Positions 16,844-24,546 of a stretch of DNA of 64,000 nucleotides are shown here, piece by piece. The position numbers and the translations under genes were made by a program. A model generated the notes under the pieces. It worked only from the letters and a program-made list of their open reading frames with translations, had not been told where the DNA came from and ran no database searches. How positions within the stretch are numbered: the stretch's first letter is position 1; each line of letters begins with the position of its first letter. The stretch spans positions 4,588,001 to 4,652,000 of the forward strand of contig CP170506.1 of assembly GCA_042691655.1 (NCBI GenBank). The letters are read 5' to 3'. Source of the DNA: UBA695 sp042691655. Lineage in GTDB: Bacteria; Verrucomicrobiota; Verrucomicrobiia; Chthoniobacterales; Chthoniobacteraceae.

Positions 16844-17917
16844 ATGCGTGTTTCCATGCGGGACATCGCCAAGGCCACCGGTTTCTCCCACTCCACGGTT
16901 TCGCTGGCGATGCGCCACCATCGCAGCATCCCCACCGCGACGCGGGTCAAAATCGAGGAAGCAGCCAAAGCGCTGGGTTACTGCAAAGACCCCGAGCTTT
17001 CCGACCTCATGCAACGCTACCGGTCCAAAACGGCCCCCAGCTACCAGGCGACCCTGGCCTGGATCAACACCTGGCCCGAGCCCAAATTGCTTTTCCAAAA
17101 TTACCGGGATTTATGGGAGGGCGCCTGCGCACGGGTCAACGAATTGGGATATCATTTGGAAAGTTTCGACCTCAAGCAGGGGGGCATGACCCCTCACCGT
17201 CTATCGCAAATCTTAAAAGCGCGAAACATCCAGGGGGTCATCTTACCGCCGCAGCCCCGCGCCAGGGCTCACTTCCATTTCGATTGGGAGAACTACGCCG
17301 TGGTGGCCCTTGGCTATAGCTTTTCACCTTCCCTGTTCCACACCGTCACGACGGAACTATTCCGGGCCGCCGTTACCTCCATGCGCCATTTGAAGCAGCT
17401 CGGCTACCGTCGGATCGGCTTCATTGATCACGATCGGGCCATGGAACGCACCGATTATAACTACCTCGGCGGCTTCCTCGTCCAACAATCGCGCGCCCAC
17501 CCGGAAGACCGGATTCCCCCCCTTATCTTTTCAGCGCCCGAGCCGCCGAAGCTTCTTTCCGACCCCGCCAAAATGGCGAATCTTAAGCAGCAAATCGCCC
17601 AATGGCTCAAGCAGCATCAACCGGAATGCATCCTGTATCACTTTCCGCCGATTGGCGATTGGATCCAAGAACTTGGCTTCCGTGTTCCTGAAGAAATCGG
17701 ATTGGCCAGCTTCCACGCAAAGGCCAGCGATCCTACCCAGTCGGGCATCGACCAAAATCCCCGGCGCGTAGGGTCGATGGCGATTGATATTTTAACCGGT
17801 TTGGTTCAGCGCGGTGAATTTGGAATACCCGATATTCCCAATCGGCACCTGGTTTCCTGCACCTGGGTTCCCGGCAAAACCTTGCGAAAATTGGTTCCGG
17901 CGAGCCATTCCGCATAA
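16844..17917 (+). CDS. LacI-family transcriptional regulator, 357 aa
   Basis: The N-terminal helix-turn-helix is clear: MRDIAKATGFSHSTVSLAMRHH, followed by the hinge-region pattern VKIEEAAKALGY, standard for LacI/GalR proteins. The rest is a periplasmic-binding-protein-like ligand domain of about 290 residues, likely to sense a sugar or oligosaccharide. The start could also be the internal ATG at 16856, directly before RDIAKATG. A conserved motif sits on each side of the gene (16794-16808 and 17918-17932), which hints at autoregulation. It lies between a surface-protein operon and carbohydrate-degradation genes, and is the natural candidate for controlling them. Ligand and operator are inferred, not shown. 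Confidence 0.88.
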   Translation: MRVSMRDIAKATGFSHSTVSLAMRHHRSIPTATRVKIEEAAKALGYCKDPELSDLMQRYRSKTAPSYQATLAWINTWPEPKLLFQNYRDLWEGACARVNELGYHLESFDLKQGGMTPHRLSQILKARNIQGVILPPQPRARAHFHFDWENYAVVALGYSFSPSLFHTVTTELFRAAVTSMRHLKQLGYRRIGFIDHDRAMERTDYNYLGGFLVQQSRAHPEDRIPPLIFSAPEPPKLLSDPAKMANLKQQIAQWLKQHQPECILYHFPPIGDWIQELGFRVPEEIGLASFHAKASDPTQSGIDQNPRRVGSMAIDILTGLVQRGEFGIPDIPNRHLVSCTWVPGKTLRKLVPASHSA

Positions 17918-17932
17918 GCTCAACTGGAAAGT
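17918..17932 (+). promoter_or_regulatory. Shared upstream motif, copy 3 (epimerase gene)
   Basis: The sequence GCTCAACTGGAAAGT starts immediately after the stop codon of the LacI-family gene and matches the other copies at 14 of 15 positions. It reads in the direction of the epimerase gene, whose start is about 160 bp downstream. The downstream AGGTTG extension seen in copies 2 and 4 is absent here. Confidence 0.5.
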
Positions 17933-18093
17933 GACGCAGCCCTTGCGGGCCACCAAGGGGAAGGCACAGTGGGTGAATAACCCACGTGATTCATGCGCCC
18001 CTTGCCCGTTCTCGTAAAGCCGCTTAATGCCTTGGCCCCTGAGGCAAACGCCCGGGAGTCAGTGCGCCCTCATTGCGGGAAAGGAGAACGGAA

Positions 18094-19029
18094 ATGAAGG
18101 TGCTGGTGACCGGCGGCGCAGGCTTCATCGGGAGCCATTTGGTAGAGCATTACCAACATAAGGCAGAGGTCGTTGTCTTGGATAACTTCCGGACCGGACA
18201 TCGGCAAAACCTTAAAGGCCTGAATTGTAAAATCATCCAGGGCAGCGTCCTGGATGCATCCTTGCTCCATCGCATTCTGCCCAATACCGATTATATATTT
18301 CACCTTGCCGCATTAGTCAGCGTTCCCGAATCCATCTCGCGGCCGAAGGAAACCGTGGAGATCAATACCCTGGGGTTGCTCACGGTGCTGGAGGCGGCTC
18401 GCCTGCATCGGGTAAAGAAGCTCTGCTTCGCCAGTTCCGCCGCGGTTTATGGAGAGGATCCAGAATGCCCGAAGCTGGAATCCATGCTGCCGATGCCGCG
18501 AAGCCCTTATGGCATTACCAAGCTGGATGGCGAGCATTATTGCGCCTTCTATTCATCGCAGGGGTGGCTCAAAACCGCAGCGCTGCGGTTTTTCAATGTC
18601 TTCGGCCCGCGACAGGACCCCGAGGGCCCCTACGCCGCGGCGGTGGCGGCATTCATCCAAAGAGCGCTCCTCAATGACCCCATCACCATTTTCGGCGATG
18701 GTCGGCAGACGCGCGATTTTGTCTATGTAAAGGATATCGTGGGAGCTTTAAGCTTTCTTGCCGCACACCATGATGCCACGGGAATCTATAACGCGGGTTA
18801 CGGCAAGAGCATCGCGGTCATCGAACTTGCCCGGGCGATCCTCGCCGAGACGGGTTCTTCTTCCAAACTCGTCCATGCATCGCAACGCGCGGGCGACGTT
18901 CGAGAGTCCGTGGCGAACGCTCGTAAGCTCATCAATCTGGGGTGGCAGCCCACCCATGGCGTCAAAGAGGGATTGGCGGAAACCATCCATTTTTACGCCG
19001 AACAAACGGGCCGAAATTCCATGACATAG
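18094..19029 (+). CDS. NAD-dependent NDP-sugar 4-epimerase (WbpP/GalE-like SDR), 311 aa
   Basis: This is an extended short-chain dehydrogenase acting on a nucleotide sugar. It shows the Rossmann motif GGAGFIG at residues 8-14, the catalytic SSAAVYG strand and YGITK (Tyr-x3-Lys). RFFNVFGPRQDPEGPYAAAV is characteristic of UDP-GlcNAc/UDP-glucuronate 4-epimerases such as WbpP. The start at 18094 is preceded by a good ribosome site (AAAGGAGA); an upstream ATG at 18073 is less likely. The product would feed polysaccharide or glycan synthesis. The gene follows the LacI-family regulator and has a copy of the shared motif upstream. Exact substrate (Glc, GlcNAc or GlcA) is uncertain. Confidence 0.85.
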   Translation: MKVLVTGGAGFIGSHLVEHYQHKAEVVVLDNFRTGHRQNLKGLNCKIIQGSVLDASLLHRILPNTDYIFHLAALVSVPESISRPKETVEINTLGLLTVLEAARLHRVKKLCFASSAAVYGEDPECPKLESMLPMPRSPYGITKLDGEHYCAFYSSQGWLKTAALRFFNVFGPRQDPEGPYAAAVAAFIQRALLNDPITIFGDGRQTRDFVYVKDIVGALSFLAAHHDATGIYNAGYGKSIAVIELARAILAETGSSSKLVHASQRAGDVRESVANARKLINLGWQPTHGVKEGLAETIHFYAEQTGRNSMT

Positions 19030-19040
19030 CGTGGCCCTAT

Positions 19041-20219
19041 CTATTTAGGTACAGCGGACGGAACCGCCTGCGTCCACCCCAAGTCTTTTTCAATCGCGGC
19101 ACTGAACTGCTTTGCCATGTACTGATGCCGCTTCACGCTCGGGTGCCAACCGGCTCCAAGGCCCAGCGACCGGTCTTGGGTATAGAATTCCAGAAAACGT
19201 ACCTGCGGGTCGCCACCGGCGTTGCATTCGTTTTTCACGCGCTGAATGTATTTGCGGCAAATCGAAAGGCGATTGGCACCGGCGGGGTACTCGTCATTGA
19301 GGATCGGCCCCAGCGCGAGATAGATCAGCGCCTCGGGATAGTTCTTGCGAACGCGATCCACAAAATCGTGATAGGCCTTTACCCAGCCTTCCTCCTCGGG
19401 AATGCCTTTGTTGAAATCATTAGTGCCCAGGTTGATCAGGACGACTTGCGGTTTCCACTTTTCGAAGTTCCATGTGGGGGACGCGGGGGCCAGTGGAATC
19501 GTGCGGTCGTACAGGGATGAAATGGTGTTGTCAGGCCACAGACATTTTCCGCCCAAAGCGTAACAGGCATACTCCGCCCCGAACGCGCGGGCCGTTATCG
19601 CCCCATAGCTCCAAAACGCATTTTCATTATTCGCGGAATACGGTTCCTTTTCGTTGGCGGCTTCATTTCCCACGCCGGTGCTGATGGAATCGCCGATCAC
19701 TTCAATGCGGCCATTCGCAGCTGGAACGTTGAGAACCGCCGCTCCCGGGTTGAGTTGAAAACCGAAAAAGGAAACCGTGGGGGAATACCCTTGCGTGCAT
19801 TTAAAGATCGTCACCGTATGGTCCGCGTCAGGCAGCTCCGACGCCAGCCGGTAGAGCCGCCGCCCGGGCGTTTCAGCCCACGCCAAAACCTTCTGCGGAA
19901 CACCATCCACCACCACCTCAAAGCGATTGTTCGTCACCAGATCCATGTCGGCATTGATAGCCGTTCCATGGAAGCGGATCGTAATAGCGCTGGCCGACCA
20001 TGCGCAGACAACCGCATCGGGCTTGGCAGTGTTGAAGCGCCCCTCGTACCTCAACTTAACCTCCGAGGGGGCCACGACAACAGGCAGCGCCGCCGGGATC
20101 TCAGCGCCCTGATCCACCGGCACCGCCGGAATCGCCTCCCCCCGGCTCGTCACCGGAAAAACCTGGAGGGCAAGACTAGTGAACACGCAGACAAATAGCT
20201 TCAAGGTGTTTTTGGACAT
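19041..20219 (-). CDS. Secreted SGNH/GDSL carbohydrate esterase (CE2-like), 392 aa
   Basis: A signal peptide (MSKNTLKLFVCVFTSLALQVF) precedes an N-terminal beta-sandwich of about 120 residues, then an SGNH hydrolase domain. This two-domain order is that of carbohydrate esterase family 2. Catalytic blocks are visible: GDSISTG (Ser nucleophile), LNLGTNDF (block with Asn) and GWHPS (His). The enzyme would remove acetyl groups from a polysaccharide outside the cytoplasm. It diverges from the heparinase-like lyase gene across 177 bp that contain the shared motif, so the two are probably induced together. It ends 11 bp after the epimerase gene, tail to tail. Confidence 0.85.
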   Translation of the reverse strand: MSKNTLKLFVCVFTSLALQVFPVTSRGEAIPAVPVDQGAEIPAALPVVVAPSEVKLRYEGRFNTAKPDAVVCAWSASAITIRFHGTAINADMDLVTNNRFEVVVDGVPQKVLAWAETPGRRLYRLASELPDADHTVTIFKCTQGYSPTVSFFGFQLNPGAAVLNVPAANGRIEVIGDSISTGVGNEAANEKEPYSANNENAFWSYGAITARAFGAEYACYALGGKCLWPDNTISSLYDRTIPLAPASPTWNFEKWKPQVVLINLGTNDFNKGIPEEEGWVKAYHDFVDRVRKNYPEALIYLALGPILNDEYPAGANRLSICRKYIQRVKNECNAGGDPQVRFLEFYTQDRSLGLGAGWHPSVKRHQYMAKQFSAAIEKDLGWTQAVPSAVPK

Positions 20220-20319
20220 CCTCTAAGGTTAGGGTAAGGTGGAATATCGTTTCAACCGCCGGATCACTCACCAGTAAAGCGGAACCTTTTTAAAGACGCA
20301 TTGATCTTGGAAACAGCTC

Positions 20320-20334
20320 ACTCAACTGGAAAGT
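20320..20334 (+). promoter_or_regulatory. Shared upstream motif, copy 4 (heparinase-like operon / CE2-like esterase)
   Basis: ACTCAACTGGAAAGT reads towards the lyase gene, 63 bp before its start. It is followed by TATTTCAAGGTTGTAGGTT, closely matching the extension at copy 2. It lies in the divergent gap with the esterase gene. AACT and AGTT flank a GGAA core, giving a weak dyad. Confidence 0.62.
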
Positions 20335-20396
20335 TATTTCAAGGTTGTAGGTTTGATGGAAATGCTTAGAAACAAGTTCGCAGATTTCCCCTTTTT

Positions 20397-22457
20397 ATGT
20401 TTTTAAGAACTCTTCTTTGCCTCTTCTCCCTTTCCCTCTTTTGTCGTCCCCTGGACGCGCAAAACTGGGTCGGCCCAGATCCCGCGCCGATCCCTCTTCC
20501 TCCCGCCACACAGCATGTCCAGATACGCAGCGAGCTTTTAGGCAAACACCCCCGCCTTTTTTTTGACGCAAAGGGGCTGCAAGTGCTCCGCACCAAAACG
20601 AAAGACCCGCAGGTTGCCCCGATGCTGGCGGATTTACTCACGCAAGCCAACGGGATCGTTGGGGAGGAACCACCCGCCGGGCCTCCTTTTAAAATGGACA
20701 CCCGCACGATGGGCGACCGCCTTCCGGTCATCTCTTTTGCCTACCTTATGACGGGGGACAAGAAATACCTCGATGCGGCCAAAAAGTGGATTGGAGCCAT
20801 CGTGGGGTATCCCTATTTTGATCAGGACTATGATTTGGCCGGTGGGCATCTTTGCTTTGGAATGGCGCTGGCTTATGACTGGCTCTATGACGAACTATCG
20901 AGCGAAGAGCGGGGCCTTTTGGAAAAGAAGATGCTTCGCCATGGGCGCATTTTGCTGAAGATTTCAGACCCCATGCGCACCGGGCAGGGCTGGCCTTGGG
21001 GCTGGGCCTATTTTCAAAATCACTTCTTTATTAACTACACCGGCATCAGTGCCGTCGCCATGGCGCTTCACGACGTCCATCCCTCTGAAATGCAAGGCTG
21101 GCTGGACCATGCCCGGAGCCTTTTCCAGGTGACCCACGACCATTTTGCAACCGATGGCTATTACCCCGAGGGAGCCGCGTATGCCGACTATGGAACGGCC
21201 TGGCTCCTCTATTATTGTGATGCGTTGCGCAGCGTTAGCAAAGAGAACCTCTTTGATATGCCGTACCTGAAGAATGCGGGCGAGTATTTCTGCGAGCACC
21301 TGATGCCAAATTGGAAAGACGTGGCGAATTTCAGCGACTGCCCTCCGCAGATGTTTCTGCACTACTCCAGCGCCACGCTAGTCAAATTGGCCAGTGAATA
21401 TCAGGACGGCCGCCTGCTTACGGTATTGGATCGCGTGGAGGAAAAGCATCCCGCATTTTATCGCAACAAGTACGGAGATCCCTTCTGCATCATATGGGCT
21501 GACCCCACGCTTAAAGCGGCCCCGGTGGACGATCTCCCACTAGCAAAAATCTACCCGGACGCAGGGGTCGCTTTCTTCCGAACGAGCTGGCAGGAAGACG
21601 CCGCGGTGGTTGCTTTCCGCTGCGGCCCCCCCGCAGGGACGCACGTGGCCATCAACTGGAAAACCTTCAAAAATGCCAACCCCTCCAGCGGGCACAATCA
21701 CCCCGACGCCAACAGCTTTGTTTTCTGGGCCGAGCGCCAGTGGCAAATCGGGCTCCCTGGGGAATACACCAACCAGAAGGACGCGCATAACGAGAATACC
21801 TGGATGGTCGGAGGCAAAGGCCAGCGCGGCGGCGGCGAATGGTTTGAAGACGGCGCCAGTTATATGGGCCGGACCTCGCAACCCCATTTGGTCAGGGCTG
21901 TCGATACCGCCGCGGTTTCTTATATTGTTGGCGAGGCGGCCCCCGCTTATGCCGACGATTCGGAGTTGAAGAGCTACGAGCGGCGCATCCTCTTTGTAAA
22001 GAACCCCCATCCGTATGTGGTGGTGTACGACCGGCTGGAAGCTGGAAAACCGCAAACTTGGGCCGCCTATTTTCATGCCTATGAGAGTTTCCTCAGGCCA
22101 CAGGCGGGCAACCCAAAATATTTTCAAATCGCCAACTCCACTCGAACCAACGTCAACCTGAACGCACCGGGAAAATTCGTGGCCACTAACCAGGTTCTGA
22201 GCGTGATCAGCCATAGCGACCACCAGCCGGAGCAACGCGGCTTTGAACTGGTGGTAACCCCCGAGGGCGGCACGCCGTCAACCGGACTCATTACCGTTCT
22301 CACCACCACCAGTGTCTATCCGAAGTTCCACGGGGATTTTCAAGCGCCGGAAATTCAAGTAGGTCAAGACCATATCCAATGGACGGAGTCTGGGTCCGTT
22401 GTATTTAACGGAAAGCTTATCGAGGGCAATATCCTCAACCCCTCCGAACCGAAATGA
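20397..22457 (+). CDS. Secreted heparinase II/III-like polysaccharide lyase, 686 aa
   Basis: A signal peptide (MFLRTLLCLFSLSLFCRPLDA) is followed by a helical toroid domain of about 330 residues with GHLCFGMALAYDWLYDEL and DGYYPEGAAYADYG, and then the C-terminal beta-sandwich of the heparinase II/III family with SGHNHPDANSFVFWA. These His, Asn and Tyr motifs are typical of lyases acting on uronate-containing polysaccharides such as heparin, alginate or related glycans. It is the first gene of a tightly coupled operon; its stop overlaps the GH1 start (ATGA at 22454). The shared motif lies upstream. The exact polysaccharide is not predictable from the sequence alone. Confidence 0.87.
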   Translation: MFLRTLLCLFSLSLFCRPLDAQNWVGPDPAPIPLPPATQHVQIRSELLGKHPRLFFDAKGLQVLRTKTKDPQVAPMLADLLTQANGIVGEEPPAGPPFKMDTRTMGDRLPVISFAYLMTGDKKYLDAAKKWIGAIVGYPYFDQDYDLAGGHLCFGMALAYDWLYDELSSEERGLLEKKMLRHGRILLKISDPMRTGQGWPWGWAYFQNHFFINYTGISAVAMALHDVHPSEMQGWLDHARSLFQVTHDHFATDGYYPEGAAYADYGTAWLLYYCDALRSVSKENLFDMPYLKNAGEYFCEHLMPNWKDVANFSDCPPQMFLHYSSATLVKLASEYQDGRLLTVLDRVEEKHPAFYRNKYGDPFCIIWADPTLKAAPVDDLPLAKIYPDAGVAFFRTSWQEDAAVVAFRCGPPAGTHVAINWKTFKNANPSSGHNHPDANSFVFWAERQWQIGLPGEYTNQKDAHNENTWMVGGKGQRGGGEWFEDGASYMGRTSQPHLVRAVDTAAVSYIVGEAAPAYADDSELKSYERRILFVKNPHPYVVVYDRLEAGKPQTWAAYFHAYESFLRPQAGNPKYFQIANSTRTNVNLNAPGKFVATNQVLSVISHSDHQPEQRGFELVVTPEGGTPSTGLITVLTTTSVYPKFHGDFQAPEIQVGQDHIQWTESGSVVFNGKLIEGNILNPSEPK

Positions 22458-23830
22458 ACTTCCCGGATCATTTTACATGGGGTGCCGCGGCGGCCTCCTA
22501 CCAGATCGAAGGGGCCTGGAATGAACAGGGAAAGGGACCTTCCATTTGGGATGCCTTCACCCATCAACGCGGCAACATTTGGGAGAATCACACCGGTAAT
22601 ACCGCGTGTGATCACTGCCACCGATGGAAAGAAGACGTGGCCCTCATGCGGCAGATCGGCCTAAAGGCCTATCGCTTCTCCACATCGTGGCCGCGCATCC
22701 TACCCACCGGAACGGGGGCCGTGAACCGAGCCGGGCTGGATTTCTACGACCGCTTGGTGGACGAACTGCTGGCCAACGCCATTGAGCCGTGGGTGACGCT
22801 CTATCATTGGGATTTGCCCTACGAGCTTTCCCTCCGTGGCGGCTGGCTTAACCCCGATATTCCCCATTGGTTTGCGGATTACAGCGCCGTAGTTGTCGAT
22901 AAGCTCTCGGACCGGGTCGATCACTGGATGACCCTCAACGAGCCGCAGGCGTTCGTCGGCTTGGGCTACCTGCGGGGCGATCACCCGGTCCACGCCCCCG
23001 GTTTGAAACTGGGCATGACCGAGGCGCTGCTCGCGGCGCATCACACCCTTCTCTCGCACGGCCGTGCGGTGCAAACCATCCGCGAAAGATCCCACAAAAC
23101 CCCGCAGGTAGGCTGGGCCGTGGTGGGCGTGGCCTACAGCCCCGCCTCCGATGCGCCGCAAGACATTGCGGCCGCTCAAAAAGCCATGGGGGCCGTGAAC
23201 CCGGAGAATTTGTGGAATAACCACTGGTGGGGAGACGCCGCCGTATTGGGGCATTACCCGGAAAGCGGCCTCAGGGCCTACGGAGAAGCCGTGCCACACG
23301 TCAAGCCGGGCGACTTCGACATCATCCGCCAGCCGCTCGATTTTTTTGGCTTTAACATCTACAGCGCCACCAGCGTGGTCAAAGCGGGCCCCGACGGCGA
23401 GCCGGTCCATCTCCCCTGGCCTCCCGGGCAGCCGCAGGCACAGCTCGACTGGATCAAAGTCACCCCGGACGCATTATATTGGGCACCCAAATATCTGGCG
23501 GATCAGTACGGTATTCCCCTGGTCATCACAGAGAACGGTATGAGCAACTGTGACTGGGTAGCCACGGACGGGAAAGTTCATGACGGAGCCCGCATCGACT
23601 ATTTACAACGCTACTTGCGGGCCTTGCACCGGGCGATCCGCGAAGGCGTGGATGTGCGCGGTTATTTTCAATGGTCCATCATGGATAACTTCGAATGGGC
23701 CGAAGGCTATCGCGCGCGGTTTGGGCTAATCCACGTGGACTACGAAAGCCAAAAGAGAACGCTGAAAGATTCCGCCTTCTGGTATCGGGATGTCATCGAG
23801 TCCAACGGTGGCTGCCTATTCGCCTCATGA
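22454..23830 (+). CDS. GH1 family beta-glycosidase, 458 aa
   Basis: This is a complete GH1 enzyme of normal length. FTWGAAAASYQIEGAWNEQGKG at the N-terminus is the family signature, MTLNEPQAF carries the acid/base glutamate and VITENGMS carries the nucleophile glutamate. NFEWAEGYRARFGLIHVDY near the end matches the sugar-binding aglycone region. No signal peptide is visible, so it acts in the cytoplasm on imported beta-linked disaccharides or oligosaccharides (beta-glucosidase or beta-galactosidase activity). It is coupled to the lyase gene upstream and to the small secreted protein downstream by ATGA overlaps. Confidence 0.93.
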   Translation: MNFPDHFTWGAAAASYQIEGAWNEQGKGPSIWDAFTHQRGNIWENHTGNTACDHCHRWKEDVALMRQIGLKAYRFSTSWPRILPTGTGAVNRAGLDFYDRLVDELLANAIEPWVTLYHWDLPYELSLRGGWLNPDIPHWFADYSAVVVDKLSDRVDHWMTLNEPQAFVGLGYLRGDHPVHAPGLKLGMTEALLAAHHTLLSHGRAVQTIRERSHKTPQVGWAVVGVAYSPASDAPQDIAAAQKAMGAVNPENLWNNHWWGDAAVLGHYPESGLRAYGEAVPHVKPGDFDIIRQPLDFFGFNIYSATSVVKAGPDGEPVHLPWPPGQPQAQLDWIKVTPDALYWAPKYLADQYGIPLVITENGMSNCDWVATDGKVHDGARIDYLQRYLRALHRAIREGVDVRGYFQWSIMDNFEWAEGYRARFGLIHVDYESQKRTLKDSAFWYRDVIESNGGCLFAS

Positions 23831-23874
23831 GCTTTACTCCAAAATCCAAACAACAACTCGAGAAAGAACCACCC

Positions 23875-24417
23875 ATGAACAAAGTCCAACGAATCCTCAT
23901 CGCCTCGCTGCTTGCGGCCTGTGCCTTCCAGCCTCTGCAAGCGCAAACCAGTTCAACCCAACCGGAGATTTTTCCGTTATCCAAAACATCGGATATCTCG
24001 GCCATTGTTGCACAAAAATCCACTCTCAGCATTGTGGAGCAGGAGGGGAAAGCAAAGCTCAAGGTCGAGTTTCAGCCGGGAGCTCAATTTCCCAACGTGC
24101 AATTTTTGAAACCGGGCGAAATCCGCGACCTCTCCGCCTTTACCGGCGTTCAAGCGGATATCACCAATACCTACAAGGAACCGATGCGGATCGGCATGCG
24201 CGTGGACAACGCCGGAGAGCCGGACGCCAAGCCCTGGAACACCGGCGGTGCGGTGATCGCGCCTGGCGAAACCAAGACGATCCAAGTCGTGTTTGGCATG
24301 AGCTGGGGTTCCCCGGCGTTTGCCCTCAACCCAAAGGCTGTTACGGCCATTCAGATCTACGGTTTCAGCCCCGACGGCGGCTCTGCCATTCTGATCTCCG
24401 ATTTAAAGGGATTCTAA
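23875..24417 (+). CDS. Small secreted protein, possible carbohydrate-binding jelly roll, 180 aa
   Basis: I chose the ATG at 23875 because it opens a signal peptide (MNKVQRILIASLLAACAFQPLQA). An ATG at 23827 overlaps the GH1 stop and would add 16 residues. The mature part of about 155 residues is beta-rich (IRDLSAFTGVQADITN, MRIGMRVDNAGEP, TKTIQVVFGMSWG), which resembles beta-sandwich modules found at the N-termini of verrucomicrobial and bacteroidal agarase-like enzymes. Here it stands alone. It lies in the lyase-GH1 operon, so a role in binding the polysaccharide is plausible but unproven. Confidence 0.72.
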   Translation: MNKVQRILIASLLAACAFQPLQAQTSSTQPEIFPLSKTSDISAIVAQKSTLSIVEQEGKAKLKVEFQPGAQFPNVQFLKPGEIRDLSAFTGVQADITNTYKEPMRIGMRVDNAGEPDAKPWNTGGAVIAPGETKTIQVVFGMSWGSPAFALNPKAVTAIQIYGFSPDGGSAILISDLKGF

Positions 24418-24433
24418 TTCATTGGGGTGTATT

Positions 24434-24494
24434 CAAGGCCGTTTGAGATTCACCGGAGAAATCGTCCGGTCCTCGGTGAATCCAAACGGCCTTG
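24434..24494. repeat. Long near-perfect hairpin before the GH31 gene
   Basis: The left arm 24434-24455 (CAAGGCCGTTTGAGATTCAC then CG) pairs with 24474-24494 over 21 bp, with a single bulged A. The loop is 18 nt and no T run follows on either strand. It lies between the small secreted protein gene and the GH31 start. It could stop or attenuate transcription, stabilise an mRNA end, or be a repeat of the hairpin families common in this genome. Confidence 0.75.
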
Positions 24495-24546
24495 GTGCAT
24501 ACCTGCATTCGATAAATATCAGCCAGTTGCTCCAGGGTTCACATAT

